A stretch of 16,324 bases of DNA from Nitrosopumilales archaeon (GTDB lineage Archaea > Thermoproteota > Nitrososphaeria > Nitrososphaerales > Nitrososphaeraceae). A model generated the notes under the pieces. It was given only the letters and a program-made list of their open reading frames with translations, was not told the origin of the DNA and did not search any database. Shown here piece by piece: positions 6,145 through 13,055 of the stretch. The stretch's first letter is position 1, and each line of letters opens with the position of its first letter. The position numbers and the translations under genes are program-made. The stretch is taken from contig WJXE01000014.1 in the NCBI GenBank assembly GCA_009665115.1, positions 1 to 16,324 on the forward strand. Direction: 5' to 3'.

Positions 6145-6968
6145 GCTCATCAAGACGTTCAACGATAATAGTAGAGCACTTGCGCAAACAGCAAATGTGG
6201 GACTCTATCTCAAAAGGAAAAAGACTCGATGGAAGAGCCCTGGATGAGATAAGACCGATCGAAATTGAAGTAGGCCTAATAAAGAAAGCGAATGGATCCG
6301 CGAGGGTCAAACTTGGTAATTCCGAAGTGGTAGCAGGAGTAAAGGTCGAGACCGGTGAACCATTCGAGGGGCTAGAAAATAAGGGGGCACTAATTCTGTC
6401 TGCAGAGGTGTTGCCAACAGCTTCGCCCTATATCGAACCTGGCCCACCTGACGAAGAAACGGTGGAACTAGCCAGAGTAGTAGACCGCGGCATAAGAGAA
6501 TCTGAAATGCTCGATTTAAGTAAATTAGCTTTAATACCTGGAGAGATCGTCTATGTAATATTTGTCGACTGTAGTGTTATCAATGCTGATGGGAATCTGT
6601 TTGATGCCACATCGTATGCAGCAGTTTCGGCATTGATGAATAGTAAACTTCCTGTCTTTGAAATAAGGGATAGGAAAGCCGTTGACACCGGAGAAAAACA
6701 AAATCCACCACTTACCACGGTACCCGTTTCAATTACAGCAGTTAGAATAGGCGAATCAGTGATTTTAGATCCAACCGCAGAAGAGGAGGCATGTATGGAT
6801 GCAAGAATCACCATAACTACGAATTCCGATCACAATTTTGCTGCTGTACAGAAAGGATCAACAGGAGCCTTTGCAGTAGAGCAGCTAAAGAGAGCGGCGG
6901 CGACGGCAAGGATTAAAGGTGAGGAGATAAGAGCCAAACTAAGGGAGTCGACCAAGGCTGGTAAGTAG
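6141..6968 (+). CDS. rrp42: Exosome complex component Rrp42 (non-catalytic ring subunit)
   Basis: The RNase PH-like partner that alternates with Rrp41 in the hexameric ring; it helps bind RNA but lacks the active site. Family marks are KRLDGRALDEIRPIEIEVG (27-45), NGSARVKLGNSEVVAGVK, and VVDRGIRESEMLDL. FVDCSVINADGNLFDA (141-156) and the LDPTAEEEACMDARITI segment (209-225) follow. This last segment replaces the catalytic Asp motif seen in Rrp41. It is 275 aa, usual length. The ATG overlaps the rrp41 stop. The last codons overlap the 5' end of the eL43 reading frame. Confidence 0.96.
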   Translation: MSSSRRSTIIVEHLRKQQMWDSISKGKRLDGRALDEIRPIEIEVGLIKKANGSARVKLGNSEVVAGVKVETGEPFEGLENKGALILSAEVLPTASPYIEPGPPDEETVELARVVDRGIRESEMLDLSKLALIPGEIVYVIFVDCSVINADGNLFDATSYAAVSALMNSKLPVFEIRDRKAVDTGEKQNPPLTTVPVSITAVRIGESVILDPTAEEEACMDARITITTNSDHNFAAVQKGSTGAFAVEQLKRAAATARIKGEEIRAKLRESTKAGK

Positions 6969-7215
6969 AAGAAAGCAAGGACAGACGGTATTAAAAGGGC
7001 TTGGTGTAAAATTTGGAGCGACTGTACGCAAGAGGTATAGTAAGGCATATCGAACGTTGAAGCAAAAAAGACGATGCCCCTCATGCGGTTCTAATAAATT
7101 TTGTCGAATTGCATTAGGTGTTTGGTACTGCAGAAAATGCAGCTACAAAGTTGCAGCGGGGGCCTATGATGTCGCTACCGACAAATTGCAAAGCCCAAAT
7201 AGAAATTTCCTTTAA
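6958..7215 (+). CDS. rpl37ae: 50S ribosomal protein eL43 (L37Ae), apparent non-canonical start
   Basis: This zinc-ribbon ribosomal protein of the large subunit is recognised from the GLGVKFGATVRKRYSK basic N-terminus. Two knuckles, CPSC (C40, C43) and CRKC (C58, C61, within GVWYCRKCSYK), also match, as does the closing VAAGAYDVA. The frame opens after a TAA at 6940-6942 and contains no ATG, GTG or TTG before the conserved region: the first TTG (7057) would delete about a third of the protein. I place the start at CTG 6958 (85 aa) as the best near-cognate codon; it overlaps the end of rrp42 by 11 nt, which fits re-initiation. A sequencing error or a start elsewhere cannot be excluded. Its last 50 bases overlap pcc1. 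Confidence 0.85.
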   Translation: MVSRRKQGQTVLKGLGVKFGATVRKRYSKAYRTLKQKRRCPSCGSNKFCRIALGVWYCRKCSYKVAAGAYDVATDKLQSPNRNFL

Positions 7216-7483
7216 ATCAATAATGCTACCTGAATCTGCCCTTCTCGCTAAATCTATTTATGCTGCGATAGGCGCAGACACAAAAATGTGTAATCGTGAC
7301 GCTTCGGCGTCCGGTTCCGAGACGAAAATTACCCTTACAAAAGATGAGAATACTAATTCCAGTATATCATTAGAAGTAGAGACTCCAGATATTGCAGCAT
7401 TGCGGGCAGCCATTAATTCCTATTTGAGGCTTATTAACGCATCATTAAAAATTTGCGAAGCGAGCCTCACAAACAGTCGTTAA
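7166..7483 (+). CDS. pcc1: KEOPS complex subunit Pcc1
   Basis: Pcc1 is the small dimerising subunit of KEOPS, which with Kae1, Bud32 and Cgi121 makes t6A at position 37 of ANN-decoding tRNAs. The protein is about 105 aa, close to the archaeal norm of 80-100. The opening strand KAQIEISFKSIMLPESALLAKSIYAAIG gives the beta-alpha start of the fold. The segment SISLEVETPDIAALRAAINSYLRLI, with its helix, is the classic Pcc1 C-terminal half. The open frame extends back to 7118, but those residues lie under eL43. I chose the ATG at 7166 (a second ATG follows at 7169), leaving a 50-nt overlap with rpl37ae. It is the last gene of the SBDS-exosome cluster, a position seen in other archaea. Confidence 0.85.
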   Translation: MMSLPTNCKAQIEISFKSIMLPESALLAKSIYAAIGADTKMCNRDASASGSETKITLTKDENTNSSISLEVETPDIAALRAAINSYLRLINASLKICEASLTNSR

Positions 7484-7580
7484 TCATGATAGTCGCTGTT
7501 CACGAAGCAACTGTTACATACAGCGCCACAATATATTCGTAATAAATTATGAAGTAAAAATGAGTAGATTTTCTCCCAGA

Positions 7581-8195
7581 CTATGGTACGGGGAGCTTTA
7601 GAGGACTCGGTTGCGAGCTAGGGTGCAGACCAGCAGGTTGTGGACCTGAATTCAGGATATTGAATGTTAGCACTTTCGAAATACTATCGCCAATAGGGGA
7701 TTTACCAGTAATGGCTTCAACTCCATATTTGAAGGTCATTGTTGCGTTGGTCATTCCTGGAGCGGTGGCTCTGTAGGCTATACCAGAAAGGTTTGGACTC
7801 GATATCAGCAACTGTTCTCCAGGCTTTAGAGCAACTGATTGAGGTAGTGCTCTACAGGAGGCAGCTGCAGGCTGAGGTTCTATCATGACATTTTTATTAA
7901 ATCTTACAGACAGTTGTGAAGTGCATGTTCCATTGGCAAACGTAATTGTAGATGAAGAGTTGTTAAACACTATCGCCCGCATACTGAATGTACTGCCAAC
8001 GGTTACAACTGAAGGCTTGTATGTGTGAACATGAAGAAGCTTTACGCCTTTAATATGATAAGCCGTAATGAGTGTCGTACTACTATTCTTAACAGCCAAG
8101 ACTGGTCCCGATCCAGCGAAGGTTGCGGCTGTCAATAGCGCCAAGGTCATCGCAACAATGGCCAAAACTGCCCATTTTCCATTTAAATTTGTCAT
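7581..8195 (-). CDS. Secreted protein of unknown function, about 204 aa
   Basis: A Sec-type signal peptide is clear: a short basic start (MTNLNGKW), a hydrophobic core (AVLAIVAMTLALLTAATFA) and a likely cleavage region near SGPVLA. The mature part is rich in Ser, Thr and Val in alternating strands (KPSVVTVGSTFSMRAIVFNN), consistent with one immunoglobulin-like beta-sandwich. It has two cysteines about 24 residues apart (in GTCTSQ and ASCRALP) that could form a disulfide. The C-terminus is Pro/Ser-rich. I do not recognise a named family; similar exported beta-sandwich proteins are common in Nitrososphaerales. A TTG three codons upstream extends the frame, but the ATG at 8195 fits the TATA box. 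It is convergent with pcc1. Confidence 0.65.
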   Translation of the reverse strand: MTNLNGKWAVLAIVAMTLALLTAATFAGSGPVLAVKNSSTTLITAYHIKGVKLLHVHTYKPSVVTVGSTFSMRAIVFNNSSSTITFANGTCTSQLSVRFNKNVMIEPQPAAASCRALPQSVALKPGEQLLISSPNLSGIAYRATAPGMTNATMTFKYGVEAITGKSPIGDSISKVLTFNILNSGPQPAGLHPSSQPSPLKLPVP

Positions 8196-8221
8196 TACAA
8201 GCAAAAATATGCAATGCTATT

Positions 8222-8231
8222 GATATAAATT
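8222..8231 (-). promoter_or_regulatory. TATA box of the secreted-protein gene
   Basis: The minus strand reads AATTTATATC, centred about 31 nt before the ATG at 8195, indicating a very short leader. Confidence 0.55.
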
Positions 8232-8825
8232 CGCTACCCAGCAATGCCGGACCATTTGGTAATCTTGGACTAGCTAGTGACATTGGAATAGGTCAGTGGA
8301 TTTGCGATATTAGGAGTGCTACCAGCTTTATGTATAGGTTCGAGCCTGAGAACTAGAAGAAAGACTTTACTACGTATTATCTTTATGCAAGCAAATCTCG
8401 AAAGATTGTTTACATATTGTTTTTTCAAATCAGTGTTTGATATTTTATATCATACGTCTTACTTGTATGGTAGATCAACTCTTGTTACGGTTTTATAGGC
8501 AATTTGGTTGTCGCTGCCTTCGCTATAGGCCGTAGGTTTAGTATGTAGACTTGACTCATTGGTTTAGGTACAGTTATCTAATGAACGCTAAAGGAAGTAG
8601 AAGACATATCATCTGATAATAGTGTGATATTTAGACAACTGTACTACTACTCGTACTTCATTTTTTTAATTAACATACTCATTTATTCGCAGATCACTGA
8701 GAGATATAACTGTAATAAAATTGGAGAACCATTCGGAAATGCAAATATATCGAGTTAAAATGAAATTAATTGTAAGTCTCTTCCTAGTAATGGTTATTAC
8801 ATCTGTTCTCATTATGTAGAGTATC
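8232..8825. other. Large intergenic region with only weak coding traces
   Basis: This stretch of almost 600 bp separates divergent exported-protein genes. A plus-strand frame ending at 8356 has a protein-like tail (GLASDIGIGQWICDIR), and a 37-codon frame (8385-8498) begins MQANLERLFTYCFF; neither has supporting signals. A 19-codon frame at 8760-8819 (MKLIVSLFLVMVITSVLIM) looks like a signal peptide. It is in frame with the following deacetylase gene but is closed by TAG at 8817. A GGTTCGAGCC at 8338-8347 resembles a tRNA T-loop, but no cloverleaf fits around it. Confidence 0.4.
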
Positions 8826-10031
8826 TTGTCAAATCTTGAGAGAAATGCAAATTTTCGGACTTTATTTGGCATTGTCGTCATTACTATTGCGATGATTCTT
8901 ATCATTGGTAGTAGTTCTTTTCCAAATATGGCCCTTAGCAAATCATCCTCACATAATAATAACAAACCTTCCTCACATGTTCCATTATTAAGTAACGGTG
9001 GAATATCAGGTAATAGTGGTATTGGTGCATCAAATTTAAATGGCATTCATAACCAATCCTCTTCTACTTCTCTTTATTCCGCCCCACCACCATCCGCCTC
9101 CACTTTAGGCGGTAATATCAGCAAAGGTGTTAGTAGTAATAAGGTGGTAATGATAGGCTTTGATGATGGCTGGAAAAGCCAAATAACATATGCAAAGCCC
9201 ATCTTAGACAAGTATGGGCTTAAGGCTAGTTTCTTTGTTGTATGTAACTATGTTAACTCTGGAGATATCAGACGTATGAACTGGCAGGATATCGCAACAT
9301 TACAACAGGATCGTATGGATGTACAGTCTCATACTATGGATCATAAACCACTCGATAAGATGTCAACGAATGCTTTAATATATGAAATAGCTGGTTCTAA
9401 GCAATGTCTTGCTAGTCATGGCATTGATTCAACGATCTTCGGGTATCCTTTCAATCTAGGATCGAATATGCCGTCCGTTGTTGATATTGTATCTAAATAT
9501 TACAATTTTGCCAGGACCGGGACATATCCTCTTATGTCGTTAAACTGTAATGGATTTGCTAATATAAAGCCACAACAAACGGATTGTAGAACATATTTAC
9601 CTGATGGTAAATTAACTTTTGCAAATAGATATGATATCAGAAGTGACAGCTTTTTCCATATAAGCAGCGGTCACAATTATGGCCCTTCTGAAATGTTTCA
9701 ACAATTTATTCAACAGGTTAACAGTCAGGTGCCATATAATAATAATGGCAAAATAAATGCTATTCCTATAATTACTTATCATGACCTTACGTACAATATA
9801 CAAGATTATAATAAAGCCGGTAACACAATTACTGTCCCGTTGTTTGATCAAGAAATGCAATACCTACATGATAATGGATTTAAGGTATTATTATTAAATC
9901 AATTCGGATTTGATCCAACCAATAATGTATTTTATTTAAAGAATGTTCCATCCTCTACTCATGGAACTACAACTAATGCCGCCACTTTACTAAGTGGAGC
10001 TCCATCTTACTCTACCTCTAATACTAAATAA
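8826..10031 (+). CDS. Exported polysaccharide deacetylase (NodB homology, CE4), 401 aa
   Basis: Members of this fold remove N- or O-acetyl groups from cell-surface polysaccharides with a metal ion. The protein has a signal anchor (residues 13-28, TLFGIVVITIAMILIIGS) and a long Ser/Asn/Gly/Pro-rich linker (36-100). The NodB domain runs from about 106. Motif 1 is IGFDDGW with D113 and D114 (base and metal ligand). Motif 2 is SHTMDH with H169 and H173 as metal ligands. A late YHD (318-320) supplies the expected His. The usual motif 3 arginine is absent: the position reads FGYPFNLGS. Activity is therefore likely but not certain, and several cysteines and insertions suggest an atypical member. The TTG start at 8826 is chosen because it supplies the basic residues before the hydrophobic core; the next Met (residue 23) falls inside it. 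Confidence 0.85.
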   Translation: MSNLERNANFRTLFGIVVITIAMILIIGSSSFPNMALSKSSSHNNNKPSSHVPLLSNGGISGNSGIGASNLNGIHNQSSSTSLYSAPPPSASTLGGNISKGVSSNKVVMIGFDDGWKSQITYAKPILDKYGLKASFFVVCNYVNSGDIRRMNWQDIATLQQDRMDVQSHTMDHKPLDKMSTNALIYEIAGSKQCLASHGIDSTIFGYPFNLGSNMPSVVDIVSKYYNFARTGTYPLMSLNCNGFANIKPQQTDCRTYLPDGKLTFANRYDIRSDSFFHISSGHNYGPSEMFQQFIQQVNSQVPYNNNGKINAIPIITYHDLTYNIQDYNKAGNTITVPLFDQEMQYLHDNGFKVLLLNQFGFDPTNNVFYLKNVPSSTHGTTTNAATLLSGAPSYSTSNTK

Positions 10032-10156
10032 CGAATTGGATGTGATGTGATGCATTCTTCACCAAAAGAACTAATTATCGTCGGGGATGCGATAACCCCT
10101 TGCAACTATAATCTTCATAACGCAATAAAACAACGGATGACTTAACAGAACAGAAA

Positions 10157-10816
10157 ATGGTAGTAAGGCTTTTTAACTTTACAAAATATTTTGCACTTTC
10201 CTTTATCATAGCGTATGCATCGCTCTCAATTATTATTATGCCGCATATTGCTCAACAAACAATGGCTCAGACAATGACAACTACGCCAATGGCTTACGAC
10301 TTTACCAATACAAACTCTACAACAAGCAAATCCTTCTTGACATACCAAAATAATTCAACTTTAGGAATAAAAATACAATATCCATCTAACTGGAAAAACC
10401 AACAAGTTGATGGTGTAGGTGTTGTATTTATTTCGCCTCCAGAAACTAATTTAGATAGATTTTTGGAAAAATTAACTATAGCTTTTTTTCCTTCAAATAA
10501 CAACACCTCCGTAAATGAATTAGCGAATCTAGCAATCAATAATTATAAAGAGCATTATACTGGTTTTCAGCTTATTGAATCAAAGGCAATTACCTTCGAG
10601 CGTAATCCAGCGTACACGATAGTATATTCATATGCAGATCAGGAATTAAGAAAGGTTATAGCAATGGATGTCGGAACGGCTAAGGACAATAGAGTCTATG
10701 TTTTTTCATATTCCGCAGACCCAACTGAATATTCTAGTTATATGCCAACAATACATAAGATGATTAATTCGTTTGAGACAATTCCTATAAACCTTACATA
10801 TTCTAACAAAGTTTAG
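10157..10816 (+). CDS. Secreted PsbP-like protein, 219 aa
   Basis: A signal peptide (residues 1-38: basic start, hydrophobic 11-28, likely cleavage after TMAQ) is followed by a Thr/Asn-rich linker. A Mog1/PsbP-type alpha-beta domain then runs from about residue 68. Its opening is typical: LGIKIQYPSNWKN, then GVVFISPP, LTIAFFPS, a central helix (VNELANLAINNYKEHY), NPAYTIVYSY and the closing MPTIHKMINSFE. In plants PsbP is an oxygen-evolving-complex extrinsic protein. Archaeal members have no photosynthetic role and no known function; they are expanded in Nitrososphaerales. It follows the deacetylase by 125 bp on the same strand, with a possible separate promoter near 10121-10130. Confidence 0.75.
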   Translation: MVVRLFNFTKYFALSFIIAYASLSIIIMPHIAQQTMAQTMTTTPMAYDFTNTNSTTSKSFLTYQNNSTLGIKIQYPSNWKNQQVDGVGVVFISPPETNLDRFLEKLTIAFFPSNNNTSVNELANLAINNYKEHYTGFQLIESKAITFERNPAYTIVYSYADQELRKVIAMDVGTAKDNRVYVFSYSADPTEYSSYMPTIHKMINSFETIPINLTYSNKV

Positions 10817-11237
10817 GATCTTAAAAAAACTTGATTCAATAATTAACTAATATACAAACACCATTCAACTTCTCACTTCGGAATGAAAGGAATTGATGTT
10901 GGCCGGTTTGGAAAGTAGCGGTAACAGCTAGTAGTATGAATAACGGAGATCTTCTATTTATGATACTATTAGGATTAGATCTAATTAATCATCACCAGAT
11001 GACGCAGCTAATTTACCTGTTGAGAACATATAAGGTTGGTTGTGGTTCTCTCGAATTATGACTGTCTGGAGTTCCTATAATGAGATTTAGTCAGACGCAG
11101 TGAAATAATCCTAGATTCTGAAGTAATTGATAGTTGGAAAAGGTGATAAAAAGTGGTACACTTCTATAAATGTGGGTAATACGATGAGTATAACTATCGT
11201 ATGCTAAAAATTGACAATTAGGTAACTGATCCTCAGC
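10817..11237. other. Intergenic region without a confident gene
   Basis: Two short frames are visible. The plus strand has 41 codons at 10936-11061 (MNNGDLLFMILLGLDLI). The minus strand has 57 codons at 11091-11264 (MKIILSYIIAEDQLPN). A perfect 12-nt palindrome, ATTAGATCTAAT, lies at 10974-10985. None has a convincing promoter or family match, and these may be decayed genes. Confidence 0.35.
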
Positions 11238-11246
11238 TATTATATA
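11238..11246 (+). promoter_or_regulatory. Probable TATA box ahead of the broken secreted gene and membrane protein
   Basis: TATTATATA is centred about 38 nt before the ATG at 11280. It is the likely promoter for the unit that includes the membrane protein at 11426. Confidence 0.45.
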
Positions 11247-11279
11247 CGATAAGATTATTTTCATCTCAGAGGATTGAAA

Positions 11280-11424
11280 ATGAATACAAAAACAAGGATG
11301 TTCACTGTATTTGCTTATTGTAGCAGCAACGCTTGCAGCTCAAACATACTCTCAAAAATCGATATCGAGCACATTCAGGATTTGTTACAAGCAAGAAAGT
11401 TCTCACGTCATAATGGTGAAATAA
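11280..11424 (+). pseudogene. Frameshifted small secreted-protein gene
   Basis: The ATG frame begins MNTKTRMFTVF. A hydrophobic signal core, LLIVAATLAAQTYSQKS, then continues in a different frame, shifting near 11312. Joining the two gives a textbook Sec signal peptide with a cleavage-like AQTYS, which neither frame has alone. In the shifted frame the stop is TAA at 11422-11424. In the original frame a 49-codon ORF runs to TGA 11427-11429. Either way the end abuts or overlaps the TTG of the next gene, and GGTGA at 11415-11419 serves that start. The short remaining part after the signal is not recognisable. A sequencing indel is the main alternative to a real mutation. Confidence 0.45.
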
Positions 11425-11425
11425 T

Positions 11426-11923
11426 TTGAGTAAAACAAAGGGATCACAACTAACAAGGCAAAAAATAGTTGTATATTGTGTAGTAGCTCTTATGATTAGT
11501 ACAGCTGCTCTATATTTAGAACTAGGAGCAAGAGGCCTAGCGAGATCGTCTGCTTTTAATGAATCAGGTGTTGTGCGGCACCATAACGAGAGTAATGCCA
11601 GAGAAAGTGGTGGTCCTAGGATACCAGGAGGCCAAGATATCTTTTTCATAATAGTTGGTATAGCCTCTATTATAGTGGCTGTATGGATGCTAAAGAATAA
11701 GCGCAATAGTAAAATACCATACATCATAGCTGCTGTGGGATCCTTGGGCATAATAATTCTGTATATAATTACTAGAACTGTAAATATTCCATATCTTGGT
11801 CTAGAAGCTGAAGTTAATACAATTGATATTCTTTCCAAGGTACTACAAGTTGGAATAATCATAGGCTCTGCAATTGTGATAAGACAACAACAAAAAGAAC
11901 AACAACTAAAGTTGTATACGTAA
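11426..11923 (+). CDS. Conserved-looking membrane protein with four transmembrane helices, 165 aa
   Basis: Hydrophobic helices fall at about residues 14-31, 71-89, 98-116 and 136-153, with a polar, His/Asn/Gly-rich extramembrane loop at 33-70. Before the last helix is RTVNIPYLGLEAEVNTIDIL, which looks like a conserved functional segment. The C-terminus is a Gln/Lys-rich cytoplasmic tail. I do not recognise a named family; I have an impression that similar four-helix proteins occur in ammonia-oxidising archaea near copper-protein or regulator genes, but cannot test it here. The TTG start is supported by a GGTGA ribosome-binding sequence seven bases upstream and an in-frame stop just before. 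It is followed after 54 bp by a double winged-helix regulator, perhaps controlling it. Confidence 0.65.
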   Translation: MSKTKGSQLTRQKIVVYCVVALMISTAALYLELGARGLARSSAFNESGVVRHHNESNARESGGPRIPGGQDIFFIIVGIASIIVAVWMLKNKRNSKIPYIIAAVGSLGIIILYIITRTVNIPYLGLEAEVNTIDILSKVLQVGIIIGSAIVIRQQQKEQQLKLYT

Positions 11924-11927
11924 GCAA

Positions 11928-11943
11928 GTTTAGATGTCTAAAC
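11928..11943. promoter_or_regulatory. Perfect palindrome, candidate operator for the double winged-helix regulator
   Basis: GTTTAGA-TG-TCTAAAC, two perfect 7-nt arms with a 2-nt centre. It lies in the 54-bp gap before the regulator gene, just downstream of a TATA-like TGTATACG (11913-11920). That places it between promoter and start, where a bound dimer would block transcription. Autoregulation is inference. Confidence 0.5.
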
Positions 11944-11977
11944 ATAAGGTCGGGTTCCAAAAAGTAAGGATGTTGAT

Positions 11978-12475
11978 ATGCCTACAAAGAGGGTGGTCGA
12001 TGCTAGAATAGTAATCTTAAAACAGATTGGCGAAACTCCAGGAATAAGATACAGGGAACTTGTGAGATCGACTGGTTTGAGCAATGGCACACTTGAATAT
12101 CATCTGAGAATATTGGAAAGAACTCATAAGGTAAAAGTCGATATATCTGACGGTAAGAGAGGACGATACTATCCTATCGATATTCTAGCAAATGAATCGA
12201 ACATTATAGGATTTATCAGAAATAATGTATCAAGACAAATAGTCACTTTTATACTTGAGCATGAGCTGTGTACTTTTGGCGAGATCCTAGGACACATCAA
12301 GAAGGCGCCCTCTACACTATCTTGGCATCTAAAGAGACTTTCTAAAGCTGCAATAATATCTGTTACCTATGGAAAGGAGTACCAGCTTTATCAAGTTTTA
12401 AACAGTAAATTTGTACAAGAAATATTATACAAATATGGAGAGAGCTTTAAAGAACAAGTTGCAAACGGATACTAA
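11978..12475 (+). CDS. Transcriptional regulator with two winged-helix domains, 165 aa
   Basis: Two tandem winged-helix units are visible. The first (about 8-70) has PGIRYRELVRSTGLSNGTLE, with the YHLRILER recognition helix and a KRGRYYP wing. The second (about 80-145) has LCTFGEILGHIKKAPSTLSW, with HLKRLSKAAIISV and a wing KEYQLYQV. The pattern of two MarR/ArsR-like halves with S-T-L-x-W/Y-HL recognition helices is known in many archaea. These are presumed to bind DNA without needing dimer halves to be separate, though a palindrome nearby suggests a symmetric target. No ligand-binding domain or metal-site cysteine cluster is present. The ATG is clear. It probably regulates itself and perhaps the membrane protein upstream. 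Confidence 0.8.
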   Translation: MPTKRVVDARIVILKQIGETPGIRYRELVRSTGLSNGTLEYHLRILERTHKVKVDISDGKRGRYYPIDILANESNIIGFIRNNVSRQIVTFILEHELCTFGEILGHIKKAPSTLSWHLKRLSKAAIISVTYGKEYQLYQVLNSKFVQEILYKYGESFKEQVANGY

Positions 12476-12606
12476 CTACGAGATATTTGAAACGCTTTAA
12501 CACTATGTAAAATATTGGATTTGTCAAAGACATACACTTTAAGTTTCAACAAGCTAACATATTCTGGATCATCCGCCAGAAAATATTCACTCCAGCAAGC
12601 TTTCAC
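12472..12606 (-). CDS. Small minus-strand ORF, 44 aa, possibly leaderless
   Basis: A GTG at 12606 opens a frame reading MKACWSEYFLADDPEYVSLL and ending VKAFQISRS. The composition is that of a real soluble protein: Asp, Glu, Lys and aromatics are well mixed. A TATA-like AAAATATAG is centred 24 nt ahead, which fits leaderless transcription. Its stop overlaps the end of the convergent regulator gene by 4 nt. I do not recognise it. It could be an intact small protein or the remaining part of a larger gene; a decayed minus-strand gene lies about 450 bp upstream. Confidence 0.35.
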   Translation of the reverse strand: MKACWSEYFLADDPEYVSLLKLKVYVFDKSNILHSVKAFQISRS

Positions 12607-12625
12607 GATTTAAAATGCAAAAAAT

Positions 12626-12634
12626 CTATATTTT
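12626..12634 (-). promoter_or_regulatory. TATA-like element for the 44-aa minus-strand ORF
   Basis: The minus strand reads AAAATATAG, centred 24 nt before GTG 12606. The same AT-rich stretch could act in the plus direction for the winged-helix gene downstream. Confidence 0.3.
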
Positions 12635-12727
12635 CTTAGGAACAAAGATTACCCCGATAGCTAATAAACCACTAGAAGGCGCTGGCTAACGAAGTATCGA
12701 AGCAGAGAGGATATTCTCTCAATCATT

Positions 12728-12925
12728 TTGAAAGTTGTTAGTGAAGGAGGAGCAACTCAGACAGATATTATGTATAAAGCTTCAATGAACTTCCGACTAA
12801 TGAAAAAATACATGTCATTTCTGTCGAAGAATGGTCTACTCATAAAGGAAGGGGCAAGTTATAGAATAACAGACAAGGGTGTGTATTTCTTGCAGATATA
12901 TGACCAGTTAAATGAAATGATATAA
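12728..12925 (+). CDS. Short winged-helix protein with damaged or non-canonical start
   Basis: This protein belongs to the archaeal short winged-helix type. TQTDIMYKASMNFRLMKKYM is the recognition region, SFLSKNGLLI is next, and the wing is SYRITDKGVYFLQIYDQL. Family members normally begin a few residues before a YRSREDI helix. Here that helix is present upstream in frame (12695-12727, reading YRSREDILSII), yet the frame back to a TAA at 12665-12667 has no ATG, GTG or TTG. The only start in the track of the frame is TTG 12728, which would remove helix 1. The gene therefore either uses a near-cognate codon or has lost its start. Members of this type act as small DNA-binding regulators; the target is unknown. 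Confidence 0.6.
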   Translation: MKVVSEGGATQTDIMYKASMNFRLMKKYMSFLSKNGLLIKEGASYRITDKGVYFLQIYDQLNEMI

Positions 12926-13055
12926 AGAATATCAAAATGATAGAAAGGTCTAACGAATGCCGATTGAACTGGCATGAGTTGGGGGATACTTATCTCTAAT
13001 GATGTGGAAGTCCCAATATCAGTATCCGATTTAAGTTATTCCCATATGATATCAG
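12926..13055. other. Short intergenic segment, nothing clear
   Basis: It contains a weak 5-bp hairpin (ATGCC...GGCAT, near 12957-12975) downstream of the winged-helix gene and no coding trace I can defend. Confidence 0.3.

Noticed and set aside
8330..8356. GGTTCGAGCC resembling a tRNA T-loop
   Set aside because: The flanking bases do not form a 5-bp T stem without mismatches, and no acceptor, D or anticodon arms fit upstream.
10100..10115. GGGG...CCCC hairpin between the deacetylase and PsbP-like genes, considered as a terminator
   Set aside because: The stem is only four base pairs with a nine-base loop and no T-tract follows.
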